A stretch of DNA of 64,000 nt from Tragulus kanchil (GCA_022376925.1 JAIOJX010000003.1:37935874-37999873), one strand, 5' to 3'. Positions 33,090 through 45,016 are shown, counted from the first letter of the stretch. The notes: generated by a model not told the origin, from the letters alone. Numbers and translations are program-made.

Positions 33090-33885
33090 ATGGTCAAATG
33101 CTGCCCTGCTTGTGAGCGGGGCTGTCTGTTGGATGCAGGGGACCCAGGGCTGGTGCAGGCCCACTGGTGGCAGGGCTGGGTCCCCTCAGTGCTGGCTAGC
33201 TGTTTGGCCTGGGGGGTCCCTGGACTGTGCCAGCCAGCAAGTGAACAGGTAAGCTCCCCCAACCAGAAGGAGGTCTCCAAAGAGGGCACCTGCCAGCACC
33301 AGTGCCCTGAGGGTAAAACAAGCACCCTAAAATGGCTGCCATTAATGCTGCTGTTCCCATGGCAGGCACCAGCTGTCTCCTGCCTTTCCAGGCGGCTCTC
33401 CAAGATCAGCAAATGGGTCTGACCCAGGCGTCTCTCAAATGACTGCCCCTAGGCCGTGTCTTGGAACTTTTGAGACTTTGCCAATGCCTTTTAAGAGTCC
33501 TCTATTCCTTACAGCCCTCCATGTCTCCCATATACAAGCCCTGCTGGCCTACAAAGCCAGATGTTCTGGGTTTTCCTTTCTGGTCCACAGCTGGGGAGCA
33601 CAATGTGGAGTTCAGACCTCTCAGTTTGGGAGGAAAACCTTTGCAATTGTGATTCTCCTTCTGTTTGGGGGTCACCTACGGAGGGTGTGGGTCTTAGCTA
33701 TATACTGCACCTCCTACCCATCTGGTTGTGGTTTCTTCTTTATATCTGTAGTTGTGATAAGCTTATGTGTTAGTCTTCAGGTCATTCTCATAGAGTTGCT
33801 CTGTAAACGGTTGTAGTTTTGTATGCCTTTGGGAGGAGATGAACTCAGAGTCTACTCCATCATTGGCCATTGGACTTGGTTGATC
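33090..33885 (-). mobile_element. L1 5'UTR fragment, antisense, GC-rich
   Basis: Read on the minus strand from about 33885 it follows the start of a mammalian L1 5'UTR: atggagtagactctgagttc, then gcaactctatgagaatgacc, then aacatctggctttgtaggcc, and a GC-rich part toward 33100. The usual YY1-type ccaagatggcgg start is degraded. L1 5'UTRs are internal promoters; nothing here shows activity. The long frames at 33020-33412 (minus) and 33090-33422 (plus) lie within it and are not genes. Confidence 0.65.
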
Positions 33886-34200
33886 ATCTTGTTCACGTTT
33901 ACAGAGATGGTCAGAAGAGCAGGGATTGGATCCAGGACTTCTGTCTGGAATAAAGGCATGAATGGCAGAAAATTTGCCTCCCTCCCAGTATCACCTTGGG
34001 GAGAGACTTAATAATATGATTGCTATTGAAATGTATCTTTTTTTTAATAAACAATTTTGGATAGAACAAGCCATATGATGATGAAACGTGGCCAGAGTCT
34101 GGATTTTGTCATAGTTATGACACTGATAAGTCAGAGAAAGAGATTAATCATTTCTGCTGGCCCAATTGTAGACCAGCTGGCTACATAGCTCCATGATTCT

Positions 34201-34997
34201 ATGGTCAAATGCTGCCCTGCTTGTGAGCGGGGCTGTCTGTTGGATGCAGGGGACCCAGGGCTGGTGCAGGCCCACTGGTGGCAGGGCTGGGTCCCCTCAG
34301 TGCTGGCTAGCTGTTTGGCCTGGGGGGTCCCTGGACTGTGCCAGCCAGCAAGTGAACAGGTAAGCTCCCCCAACCAGAAGGAGGTCTCCAAAGAGGGCAC
34401 CTGCCAGCACCAGTGCCCTGAGGGTAAAACAAGCACCCTAAAATGGCTGCCATTAATGCTGCTGTTCCCATGGCAGGCACCAGCTGTCTCCTGCCTTTCC
34501 AGGCGGCTCTCCAAGATCAGCAAATGGGTCTGACCCAGGCGTCTCTCAAATGACTGCCCCTAGGCCGTGTCTTGGAACTTTTGAGACTTTGCCAATGCCT
34601 TTTAAGAGTCCTCTATTCCTTACAGCCCTCCATGTCTCCCATATACAAGCCCTGCTGGCCTACAAAGCCAGATGTTCTGGGTTTTCCTTTCTGGTCCACA
34701 GCTGGGGAGCACAATGTGGAGTTCAGACCTCTCAGTTTGGGAGGAAAACCTTTGCAATTGTGATTCTCCTTCTGTTTGGGGGTCACCTACGGAGGGTGTG
34801 GGTCTTAGCTATATACTGCACCTCCTACCCATCTGGTTGTGGTTTCTTCTTTATATCTGTAGTTGTGATAAGCTTATGTGTTAGTCTTCAGGTCATTCTC
34901 ATAGAGTTGCTCTGTAAACGGTTGTAGTTTTTGTATGCCTTTGGGAGGAGATGAACTCAGAGTCTACTCCATCATTGGCCATTGGACTTGGTTGATC
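34201..34997 (-). mobile_element. L1 5'UTR fragment (duplicate copy)
   Basis: Copy of 33090-33885 from duplication 13. Confidence 0.65.
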
Positions 34998-35220
34998 ATC
35001 TTGTTCACGTTTACAGAGATGGTCAGAAGAGCAGGGATTGGATCCAGGACTTCTGTCTGGAATAAAGGCATGAATGGCAGAAAATTTGCCTCCCTCCCAG
35101 TATCACCTTGGGGAGAGACTTAATAATATGATTGCTATTGAAATGTATCTTTTTTTTAATAAACAATTTTGGATAGAACAAGCCATATGATGATGAAACG
35201 TGGCCAGAGTCTGGATTTTG

Positions 35221-36868
35221 TCTGAGACAAACAGACACTTTTAATAGTTAAACTCAGTATTTTATAACATTTTATTTCCATGTCTAAGTGTTTTAAATAA
35301 ATCTTCTAAGGCATTCTGCCTTTTTCACAGAATGCTGCCCTCAAACGTTTAGTTCCTGGTTCATTTCTTTCTTCCTTTTCTCTCTGAGGATTTTCTAGGC
35401 TTTTGGCAATTGTAAATTCTGGTTTAACTTTGCTGATGCTGGCCTGTCGTTATTTTCCTTTCCAATTTGCAAGTGGCAGCTGCGCGGTGGTGAGTGTGCA
35501 TGCTGACACGCTCCATTCCTACTTTATAGCTCTTGTTAGCACGCCTAAAACTATCCGTCATTCATACAGAACGATCTCATTTCTATCCTCTGCCCCTCTT
35601 CGCCCACTTAAAATTAATTGTGTGAGTTATTTTAAGACAACTGCAATCATGGACTTGGCATTTATCAGAGCCTGAAGATAAATCTTTTAAGATCTAAATG
35701 GCATAATCCTCATTACTGCTAAGACCTATCAAGGACCAAGTAAAAATGCATTACAACACACTGTATTCACTCTTAAGATCTTTAGTCCCTGCTTCCAATT
35801 ATTCTTTTAATATATTTTTTATTTGATGATCAAAAAAAGATTTTAAAGTTAGCATGAATATTTATCCATAACATAATGACAAATCCCACTGTAGTGCAGA
35901 GGCTAAGACTATAGTCTTTTTTTTTATTATTATTATTCTTTATTTTAAAGGTTTTACAGAGTTTTGTTGTTCACAGACAGACTATAGCCTTTTGTACTCA
36001 GATCGGATCTTTGCCTTACTCAGTCACAAACTGTAGGTCAAGCTTCCTCTTTCCCCACGTCTCTATTTTCATTTAAAATAGAAACATATGGACAGTTTGT
36101 ATGAGATAATTAAGCAAAGGACTCAAAGTCTGGGGGTGCTCCAGGGCTATTTTCTCAACCCTTATTTTTCCATGTTTATACCTCGTTAACACCCATGGCA
36201 TTAATATCATTTGATTTCTGTTGATGCTAGAATTTCTCTCTCTTCCCCTAATTCAAGATTCATCTATCAACCCTGTACCTGAGATCTCTATTCTGGTTTT
36301 GAAGAGACATTCCAAATTAATATTAAAACTGAACTTACTTCCAAACTCTGCTCATCATTGTGAATTTGCTTCCCACCTAATCTTCTCTCTAACTTCCCTC
36401 CTCACATCTGCAAATAGCCTCATTCACCATTGCTCAGAACCAACCCCTACAAAGGATCCATAATTTCTTTTTCCTTCTGTCCCTCATTTAATTCCCTTGT
36501 ATATCCAATGGGCTCTACCTCTAATACATCCCTCATTCTGACCACTTCCTATTTCTTCTGTTGACTTGGACAGCTCTAACATCCACATAACCCTTTTCCC
36601 CATCAACACCACCCCCCACAACACACACATGCACACACACACACACGCAAGGGAAGAAAACTGCAATGTCATTAAGCTGAAGCATAGAGAACCATTGCTG
36701 AGGCTTAGGTGAGAGTGTGTCCATGTGAAAAACACTGTATTTAAAGGTCTGGACCTACAGTATCATGATTTCCTGGTCACTGATAAGAAATATATATTCC
36801 TGAGTCAATCCCAGATATAGTTTATGAGAGACTGAGGATGGGGACCCACAGTCCAAGTTCCAATAAAC
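35221..36868. other. Unclassified single-copy stretch
   Basis: No gene or large repeat recognised. A T-run with ATT repeats lies at 35918-35945 and a (CA)n at 36612-36650. Confidence 0.5.
36612..36650. repeat. (CA)n microsatellite, imperfect
   Basis: CA repeats interrupted by atg and cgc. Confidence 0.85.
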
Positions 36869-36963
36869 CTTGCAGGTAATTCATTGTAGTTTTGATTTGC
36901 ATTTCTCTAATAATACATGACTTTGAGCATCTTTTCATGTGTTGTTTTCTTGCAGGTAATTCA
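36869..36963 (-). mobile_element. 65-bp internal L1 patch with 15-bp target-site duplications
   Basis: The direct repeat cttgcaggtaattca occurs at 36869-36883 and 36949-36963. The 65 bases between match L1 ORF2 antisense sequence (compare 49577-49638 in this window). There is no poly(A) and no L1 3' end, unlike ordinary retrotransposition. Confidence 0.8.
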
Positions 36964-37639
36964 AATGTATGGAGAACAGCCAGCGATGGCTTAATTTAGC
37001 ACAACAGACAAGTCCTGCTACCACACAGAACAATGCCACAGAAGAGGCTGCCACCCCGGAGTCATGGCAGCCTCCATGTCACAGAGTGCGCAATACAGGG
37101 AAAGCTTTGCCACGGAGCACCTCTCCAGTCCTCCGTCCTACATCTTACAGCCTCACAGCTGGGGCCCAGGCCACAGAGACAGAGACTACCTAAAAGGAAC
37201 AGTGCTCTGCATGGGGACACAGTGAGCATCAGCTTCCCACTCTCTGCTTCATTAGCAATTTCAAGTGGCAAGCAAACTGGCAAGTTGGAAGAGAGTCATG
37301 CACGGGATCAGGAATGGCATGCAACTCTCTGCTCACAGCTATGAAGAAAAGAGTTGGCAAGATGGACAGCTGCCTCAGAACATTTCTTGAGCCCCACGAG
37401 AACCCTACTGGAGACAAAACTGTCTTGGGGAAGTCAAGTTTCATCAATTATTCTAATTGCGATTGAAAGAGCAAAAAGTTATTTACCTAAGGAAACTGCT
37501 TCCCAGGTGCCCTGTATTGCCTACCTAAAGCATCTGCAGCCTCTTCCCACTTCTCCTTTTCCACTTCCCTCCCACCTCCAGTCTTCCTTTTGTTCCACTG
37601 CTCTTTGTCCCTCTCTTTCCCATCCCTGTCTCCGAAGAA

Positions 37640-38090
37640 CTTTAGGTTTTACTTTGCATGCAATAGAAAGCTACTGAAAAGTTTGGGGCAGAGGAACTAC
37701 CAAATCTGCTATATTATTTTAAAAGATCACTCTTGATTCTATGTAGAAAGCTGACCTCAGGGGTGCAAATGGGGAGTCAGGGAGAAAGGTTAGGAGACCA
37801 CTGTAGAAGTTAGACTTGGAGCACCATGCTTATGTGGTGGCTGCTGGTGTAGGTAGCTCCCATCTGGCTCCAATTTGAAAGTACAGCCAACAGGATTTGC
37901 TGATGAATTGAATGTGAGTCGTGAGACAAAGAGGATGTCTTTGACATAGAGACTAGAAGATGTGCGGCACCATTTCTTGAAATGGGAAAAGCAAGGTGCC
38001 AACCAGGTTTGAAGAGAAAAGGTCAGAGTTTGTTTGGAACATGTTAAATTTGAGGTGCATAACAGAAATACAATCAATCAGGATGGGCTA
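37640..38090 (+). repeat. Old mammalian interspersed repeat, middle part
   Basis: gaaagctactgaaaagtttg, aaaagatcactcttgattct, aggagaccactgtagaagtt, gccaacaggatttgctgatg and ttggaacatgttaaatttga follow the middle of the same old repeat proposed at 1195. Heavily diverged. Its frames (for example 37790-38077 minus) are not coding. Confidence 0.5.
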
Positions 38091-38711
38091 GGATAAGATG
38101 GAGAAACAGCAACCCCAAATATCTTTGGGTTAAAAAATATAGATTTATTTCTTAACTTTGCTTTAAATCCAGCAAAAGCCAATAGCAGTGCTGCCTACTT
38201 CAATCACTCAGGGAGCCAATCTAATGGAAGATGTTTCTAGGCACACATGTCTCTTGATAAAGAGCACAACAGCAAAGGACGTATGGCCATTGTATTCCGG
38301 ATCTTTATGGATTCTCATGTAAATGACCTAAAACACTGTCTGCTCACATCCACCGGTGAAAATACTCATACATCTAGCTACATGAAGAAGGAAGTTTCAG
38401 AGAAATGCAATTCTACCATGTAGCAAAAGTGACTGTTTATGACTCTCCCTAACATTTCTTGAGCCCCACGAGAACCCTACTGGAGACAAAACTGTCTTGG
38501 GGAAGTCAAGTTTCATCAATTATTCTAATTGCGATTGAAAGAGCAAAAAGTTATTTACCTAAGGAAACTGCTTCCCAGGTGCCCTGTATTGCCTACCTAA
38601 AGCATCTGCAGCCTCTTCCCACTTCTCCTTTTCCACTTCCCTCCCACCTCCAGTCTTCCTTTTGTTCCACTGCTCTTTGTCCCTCTCTTTCCCATCCCTG
38701 TCTCCGAAGAA

Positions 38712-39162
38712 CTTTAGGTTTTACTTTGCATGCAATAGAAAGCTACTGAAAAGTTTGGGGCAGAGGAACTACCAAATCTGCTATATTATTTTAAAAGATC
38801 ACTCTTGATTCTATGTAGAAAGCTGACCTCAGGGGTGCAAATGGGGAGTCAGGGAGAAAGGTTAGGAGACCACTGTAGAAGTTAGACTTGGAGCACCATG
38901 CTTATGTGGTGGCTGCTGGTGTAGGTAGCTCCCATCTGGCTCCAATTTGAAAGTACAGCCAACAGGATTTGCTGATGAATTGAATGTGAGTCGTGAGACA
39001 AAGAGGATGTCTTTGACATAGAGACTAGAAGATGTGCGGCACCATTTCTTGAAATGGGAAAAGCAAGGTGCCAACCAGGTTTGAAGAGAAAAGGTCAGAG
39101 TTTGTTTGGAACATGTTAAATTTGAGGTGCATAACAGAAATACAATCAATCAGGATGGGCTA
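38712..39162 (+). repeat. Old mammalian repeat, middle part (duplicate copy)
   Basis: Copy of 37640-38090 from duplication 14. Confidence 0.5.
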
Positions 39163-39589
39163 GGATAAGATGGAGAAACAGCAACCCCAAATATCTTTGG
39201 GTTAAAAAATATAGATTTATTTCTTAACTTTGCTTTAAATCCAGCAAAAGCCAATAGCAGTGCTGCCTACTTCAATCACTCAGGGAGCCAATCTAATGGA
39301 AGATGTTTCTAGGCACACATGTCTCTTGATAAAGAGCACAACAGCAAAGGACGTATGGCCATTGTATTCCGGATCTTTATGGATTCTCATGTAAATGACC
39401 TAAAACACTGTCTGCTCACATCCACCGGTGAAAATACTCATACATCTAGCTACATGAAGAAGGAAGTTTCAGAGAAATGCAATTCTACCATGTAGCAAAA
39501 GTGACTGTTTATGAATCACCCTAACAACCTTCACAATATCTAAATGGAAATGCTGAGGAAACTAATATTAGGATACTTGAGTCAGGAAT

Positions 39590-39720
39590 CAAGGAGAGAG
39601 GTCAGGCTGGCAATATACGTATTTGTGATTGGTGAGCCTGTGGATAGTATCTAAACCCACAGAACTAGTTGCTATCATCAAAGCAGTGAGATACCGGATA
39701 GAAACTCCTCAAAATCTCAA
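39590..39720 (+). repeat. Old mammalian interspersed repeat, continuation
   Basis: ggagagaggtcaggctggca, then tttgtgattggtgagcctgt, resemble the segment expected after the middle part at 37640-38090. A copy lies at 40707-40838. Confidence 0.4.
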
Positions 39721-40199
39721 AGTAGAAAGAGGAGTTTGGGTGAGGCGTGAGGTGGGGAAAAAAAAACAAGCATCAATATTCAGTTATGAATGCAGAAAGC
39801 TTTCTAGATTTGTTTGAAAGAGAAGACATTTTTGTCTGGGAGTGTTTGTTTTCTTTTACAATAAGAAACAGAATTAGAATGGAGGGAAGGTGGTGGAGAT
39901 CAGAGAGGGAGATAAGGTATGTCCTGTTGATCTAGACGTGTGGCAGAGTGAAGAATTTCTCTGATATTCCTCCCCTCGTGTGGCTAGCCAGATGAGTCGT
40001 CTCCCCCGTGAATGTGAGCCAGCAGCATTTTAGGTCAGTCACAGGAGAATCCTAGAAGATTCATAGCACAGTGGCCGTATCCTCTTTGCTAACATGCTCT
40101 CGAGCAAGCAAAGTGTGTGTCTAGAAACATCTTCCATTAGATTGGAAATATAGGAGAATTTTTAGGTAAGACCCCGGTGTTACTTGAAATCAGTCATTC

Positions 40200-40520
40200 C
40201 TTTTTTTTTTTTTTTTAATTAATTAATTTATTTATTTTTGGGCGGGGGTCGGGTTGGGGAGGGAGGGGAGCTTGGTCTTTCATTTCTCTCTGTTCATCCG
40301 TCTTTGTTCTTTGGCTCCTGTGGGCCTCCCATCGCGGTGGCGTCTGTCGTTGCAGAGCTCCGGCTCTGGGCGCATGCGCTCCAGAGCTCTGGCTCGGTAA
40401 TTGGACACATCAGTCCAGCCGCTCCACGGCACGTGGGATCTTCCCAGACCAGGGCTCGAACCCGGCGCCCCTTGCACTGCAAGGCGGTGTCCTTACCCAC
40501 TGGACCACCAGGGGAAGCCC
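40200..40520 (-). mobile_element. Young CHR-variant SINE (locus D)
   Basis: Minus-strand copy with a T-run, a (TTAA/TTTA) tail and a G-rich segment at 40240-40270. Flanked by 14-bp target-site duplications gaaatcagtcattc (40186-40199 and 40521-40534). Confidence 0.9.
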
Positions 40521-40564
40521 GAAATCAGTCATTCTTGATTTAAAGATCTGTCAGTACATTTGTG

Positions 40565-40697
40565 TGACAGAATGCCAAAGAACTGATGCCTTTAAACTGT
40601 GGTGCTGGAGAAGACAGCTGAAAGTCCCTTGGACAGCAAGGAGATCAGACCAGTCAATCTGAAGGGAAATCAACCCTGAATACGCATTGGAAGGACT
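40565..40697 (+). mobile_element. BovB/Bov-A 3' end (cut by junction)
   Basis: gtgacagaatgccaaagaac, ctgtggtgctggagaagaca, tcccttggacagcaaggaga and gaccagtcaatctgaaggga match the BovB LINE 3' region. The element continues in the second copy (41670-42070). Confidence 0.75.
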
Positions 40698-41316
40698 TTC
40701 AAGGAATCAAGAGAGAGGTCAGGCTGGCAATATACGTATTTGTGATTGGTGAGCCTGTGGATAGTATCTAAACCCACAGAACTAGTTGCTATCATCAAAG
40801 CAGTGAGATACCGGATAGAAACTCCTCAAAATCTCAAAGTAGAAAGAGGAGTTTGGGTGAGGCGTGAGGTGGGGAAAAAAAAACAAGCATCAATATTCAG
40901 TTATGAATGCAGAAAGCTTTCTAGATTTGTTTGAAAGAGAAGACATTTTTGTCTGGGAGTGTTTGTTTTCTTTTACAATAAGAAACAGAATTAGAATGGA
41001 GGGAAGGTGGTGGAGATCAGAGAGGGAGATAAGGTATGTCCTGTTGATCTAGACGTGTGGCAGAGTGAAGAATTTCTCTGATATTCCTCCCCTCGTGTGG
41101 CTAGCCAGATGAGTCGTCTCCCCCGTGAATGTGAGCCAGCAGCATTTTAGGTCAGTCACAGGAGAATCCTAGAAGATTCATAGCACAGTGGCCGTATCCT
41201 CTTTGCTAACATGCTCTCGAGCAAGCAAAGTGTGTGTCTAGAAACATCTTCCATTAGAGTGGAAATAGAGGAGAATTTTTAGGTAAGACCCCGGTGTTAC
41301 TTGAAATCAGTCATTC

Positions 41317-41636
41317 CTTTTTTTTTTTTTTTTAATTAATTAATTTATTTATTTTTGGGCGGGGGTCGGGTTGGGGAGGGAGGGGAGCTTGGTCTTTCAT
41401 TTCTCTCTGTTCATCCGTCTTTGTTCTTTGGCTCCTGTGGGCCTCCCATCGCGGTGGCGTCTGTCGTTGCAGAGCTCCGGCTCTGGGCGCATGCGCTCCA
41501 GAGCTCTGGCTCGGTAATTGGACACATGGGTCCAGCCGCTCCGCGGCACGTGGGATCTTCCCAGGCCAGAGATCAAACTGGCGCCCCTTGCACTGCAAGG
41601 CGGTGTCCTTACCCACTGGACCACCATGGGAAGCCC
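41317..41636 (-). mobile_element. Young CHR-variant SINE (locus D, duplicate copy)
   Basis: Copy of 40200-40520 with identical 14-bp flanks (41303-41316, 41637-41650) but a divergent stretch in the body. Confidence 0.9.
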
Positions 41637-41669
41637 GAAATCAGTCATTCTTGATTTAAAGATCTGTCA

Positions 41670-42070
41670 GTACATTTGTGTGACAGAATGCAAAAGAACT
41701 GATGCCTTTAAACTGTGGTGCTGGAGAAGACAGCTGAAAGTCCCTTGGACAGCAAGGAGATCAGACCAGTCAATCTGAAGGGAAATCAACCCTGAATACG
41801 CATTGGAAGGACTGATGCTGAAGCTGAAGCTCCAGTATTTTGGTCACCTGATGCGAACTGCTGACTCCATCAGCAAAGTCCCTGCTGCTGGAAAAGATGG
41901 AAGGAAGAAGGAGAAGAGGGCATCAGGAGATGAGATGATTAGATGGCCTCACTGACGTAATGGACGTAAACTTGGGCAAACTCTGGAAAATGGTCAGGGA
42001 CGGTGAGGCCTGGTGTGCAGAAGTCCATTTGGTCACTAAAGGTTGGACACAACTACATGACTGAACAACA
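41670..42070 (+). mobile_element. BovB/Bov-A LINE 3' end
   Basis: After the block described at 40565 come gactgatgctgaagctgaag, ttttggtcacctgatgcgaa, gatgagatgattagatggcc and aggttggacacaactacatg, ending in gactgaacaacaacaaa. Diverged BovB 3' region without coding capacity. Confidence 0.85.
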
Positions 42071-42299
42071 ACAAAATCCCCAAATTAAATGTTGATAGTG
42101 AGGATGTCAATGTTGGGAGAGAGGAGACTACTAGCAAAAGCACGTACAGTTCAGTCCACTTAGCTATTCAGATGGAGGTAAGGAGACAGATGCAGCACTC
42201 TCTTTTAAAGGAGACTGGTACCATACAGGAGTGAACACAAGGTTGGAGGGAACGATAGTCTGTTCATCCTAACACTCATGCTGATGAGGCATCCGTGAA

Positions 42300-42560
42300 T
42301 CCTCCACTAGAGATATCTAGGAGGCAGCTGGATAAACAGCACCAGTGTCCAGAAGAGATAATTACAATGAAATTATATACTTAGAAATTCCCAGCACAGA
42401 GATCGCTGTTGTTAGGATAACCTAGATCAACATGGGAGAATATAATGTACAGACCTGGGAGAGAAAAGAACCAAGGGAAGAAGGCTGAAAGACAAGAACA
42501 TCTGCATGATCAACACAAGAAGACAAAAAGCTAGGGAAACATGGAGGAGAAATAGCAGAA
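42300..42560 (+). repeat. Old mammalian interspersed repeat, 3' part
   Basis: agagatatctaggaggcagc, gggagaatataatgtacaga and agagaaaagaaccaagggaa resemble the 3' part of the old repeat family at 1195 and 37640. A copy lies at 43390-43650. Confidence 0.4.
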
Positions 42561-42774
42561 GAGATTGGTTTCGAAATCTCTTTACTCAATGATACAAAGT
42601 TAAAAGGTGAAGGTGAGTTTCAGAGGAGAAGAAGGAAGCCTTTAAAAAAGTAAGTGAAAAGAAACTTGTTTTAAGTACTTAGGAGTAGGTAGATGAATAA
42701 TTAGAAGGCCTTACCCACTGGACCACCAGGGAAGCCCGAAATCAGTCATTCTTGATTTAAAGATCTGTCAGTAC

Positions 42775-43165
42775 AGGAATGCCAAAGAACTGATGCCTTT
42801 AAACTGTGGTGCTGGAGAAGACAGCTGAAAGTCCCTTGGACAGCAAGGAGATCAGACCAGTCAATCTGAAGGGAAATCAACCCTGAATACGCATTGGAAG
42901 GACTGATGCTGAAGCTGAAGCTCCAGTATTTTGGTCACCTGATGCGAACTGCTGACTCCATCAGCAAAGTCCCTGCTGCTGGAAAAGATGGAAGGAAGAA
43001 GGAGAAGAGGGCATCAGGAGATGAGATGATTAGATGGCCTCACTGACGTAATGGACGTAAACTTGGGCAAACTCTGGAAAATGGTCAGGGACGGTGAGGC
43101 CTGGTGTGCAGAAGTCCATTTGGTCACTAAAGGTTGGACACAACTACATGACTGAACAACAACAA
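42775..43165 (+). mobile_element. BovB/Bov-A LINE 3' end (duplicate copy)
   Basis: Copy of 41670-42070 from duplication 16. Confidence 0.85.
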
Positions 43166-43831
43166 AATCCCCAAATTAAATGTTGATAGTGAGGATGCCA
43201 ATGTTGGGAGAGAGGAGACTACTAGCAAAAGCACGTACAGTTCAGTCCACTTAGCTATTCAGATGGAGGTAAGGAGACAGATGCAGCACTCTCTTTTAAA
43301 GGAGACTGGTACCATACAGGAGTGAACACAAGGTTGGAGGGAACGATAGTCTGTTCATCCTAACACTCATGCTGATGAGGCATCCGTGAATCCTCCACTA
43401 GAGATATCTAGGAGGCAGCTGGATAAACAGCACCAGTGTCCAGAAGAGATAATTACAATGAAATTATATACTTAGAAATTCCCAGCACAGAGATCGCTGT
43501 TGTTAGGATAACCTAGATCAACATGGGAGAATATAATGTACAGACCTGGGAGAGAAAAGAACCAAGGGAAGAAGGCTGAAAGACAAGAACATCTGCATGA
43601 TCAACACAAGAAGACAAAAAGCTAGGGAAACATGGAGGAGAAATAGCAGAAGAGATTGGTTTCGAAATCTCTTTACTCAATGATACAAAGTTAAAAGGTG
43701 AAGGTGAGTTTCAGAGGAGAAGAAGGAAGCCTTTAAAAAAGTAAGTGAAAAGAAACTTGTTTTAAGTACTTAGGAGTATGGGTAGATGAATAATTAGAAG
43801 GAATCACCATCTCCATTTTTTCCTAACCTTT

Positions 43832-44029
43832 CCTTGTTGTTTAGTCACTCCTTTGTGACCCCATAGACTGTAGCTAGCCCATCAGGCCACTCTGTCCATG
43901 GCATTTCCCAAGCAAGCGTACTGGAATGGGCTGCCATTTCTTCCTCCAGGGCCTCTTCTAGACCCAGGGATGGAACCTGGGTCTCCTGCATTGTCAGGTG
44001 GATTTTTTTTACCTCACCTGGGAAGCCCC
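43832..44029 (-). mobile_element. Bov-tA SINE
   Basis: cttgttgtttagtcactcct through cctcacctgggaagcccc is the reverse complement of Bov-tA. The frames at 43845-44101 are SINE translations. Confidence 0.88.
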
Positions 44030-44535
44030 AACCTTTCCTTAGCAAAAGTTAAATTATCATCCTATGTCCACAGTGAGATGAGACTGGCCTTACTGCGTTG
44101 ATTCCAGTGTCGCTTGTTCCACTTGGGGACCGAGCGGATTTCTGAACTATCTAGAGATGCTGAGCTGAATTTTGTCATATCACGTCCCTTCAGCAAACAA
44201 TGACACAGTGATCTGTATCAGAGCACTGTGCTTTAGTATGTGCAACCTTAAGAACCTTGCAAAAGGATGCTGAAGTGTCAGCATGAACACGTACGCATGA
44301 GAGAGTGCAATAGGAATTCATTCTTCGCTGTATTTCTTGGTTTACAAAGAAAAGCAATTTCACACGCTGTAACATATTTTGACTTATGGATTGAAACCTG
44401 GTAAAACTTAGTTTCAGGTTGTACGTACTGATGTTCAGATATGGAATATTCTAGGGAAGCTCCAAGGGTACTGTTGGAGGTTAATAGGCAAAGTCAGCCT
44501 GCTGGGGGTCTTAAGCATCATCTCTCTCAGGTTTG
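44030..44535. other. Unclassified stretch
   Basis: Nothing recognised. Confidence 0.5.
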
Positions 44536-44632
44536 TTATTGTTGTTCAGTCACTAAGTTGTGTCCAATTCTTTACAATCTCCCAGAGTTCAGCCAAGTTC
44601 ATGTCTGTTGAATCTGTGATGCTATCCAAAAA
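44536..44632 (-). mobile_element. Bov-A/BovB 3' fragment
   Basis: tgttgttcagtcactaagtt, ccagagttcagccaagttca and tctgtgatgctatccaa match the reverse complement of the Bov-A/BovB 3' end. Confidence 0.8.
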
Positions 44633-45016
44633 GGTTTCATAGTTTATTTTAAATCTCATGTATTTCACATTTATAAAAGTTCTTCTCTTGGTATTCCTAT
44701 CAAAAGGTACTTTTGGGCTATGTAAACAAATATGGTTTTAATTTGCAGTCAACCCTAAAATATCTGGAAAAAAATCCTGTGAATTCTCTAGTGAGTCCCT
44801 AGACAACCAAATCAGTTCAAGTTAGGACAATAAACATACTAAATTCACCCTTAAACTGAAAGTAAACAAAATATAGTCAGAAAATTTGTTATGTTGTGAC
44901 CCTGTGAACCACTGATAATCGTCTCCCTGATAAAAAGTGTACCTTAGACAGCAAAAATCACACAGGGTGGCAAAGCAATTACCCTACGATTAAACAGTTT
45001 TAAAAAGCGTACCATA

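Larger units (their letters stand above)
32998..35220. repeat. Direct duplication 13 (about 1.11 kb x2)
   Basis: Copy 1 is 32998-34108 and copy 2 is 34109-35220. The clean junction shares tc. The copies differ by little more than a T-run length (gttgtagttttg against gttgtagtttttg). Confidence 0.97.
37379..39522. repeat. Direct duplication 14 (1.07 kb x2)
   Basis: Copy 1 is 37379-38450 and copy 2 is 38451-39522. Both are 1072 bases and near identical. The junction shares aaca. Confidence 0.97.
39584..41813. repeat. Direct duplication 15 (about 1.11 kb x2)
   Basis: Copy 1 is 39584-40697 and copy 2 is 40702-41813, with filler ttca. The copies disagree strongly in about 60 bases of the SINE body (40405-40465 against 41522-41582), while flanks are almost identical. 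Confidence 0.95.
41607..43801. repeat. Direct duplication 16 (about 1.10 kb x2)
   Basis: Copy 1 is 41607-42708 and copy 2 is 42709-43801. Copy 2 starts inside the SINE head and lacks about 10 bases (tttgtgtgac) near 42775. Confidence 0.95.

Noticed and set aside
33020..33422. 110- and 130-codon frames in GC-rich sequence on opposite strands
   Set aside because: They lie in an L1 5'UTR-like segment, where high GC content lengthens chance frames; no recognisable domain.
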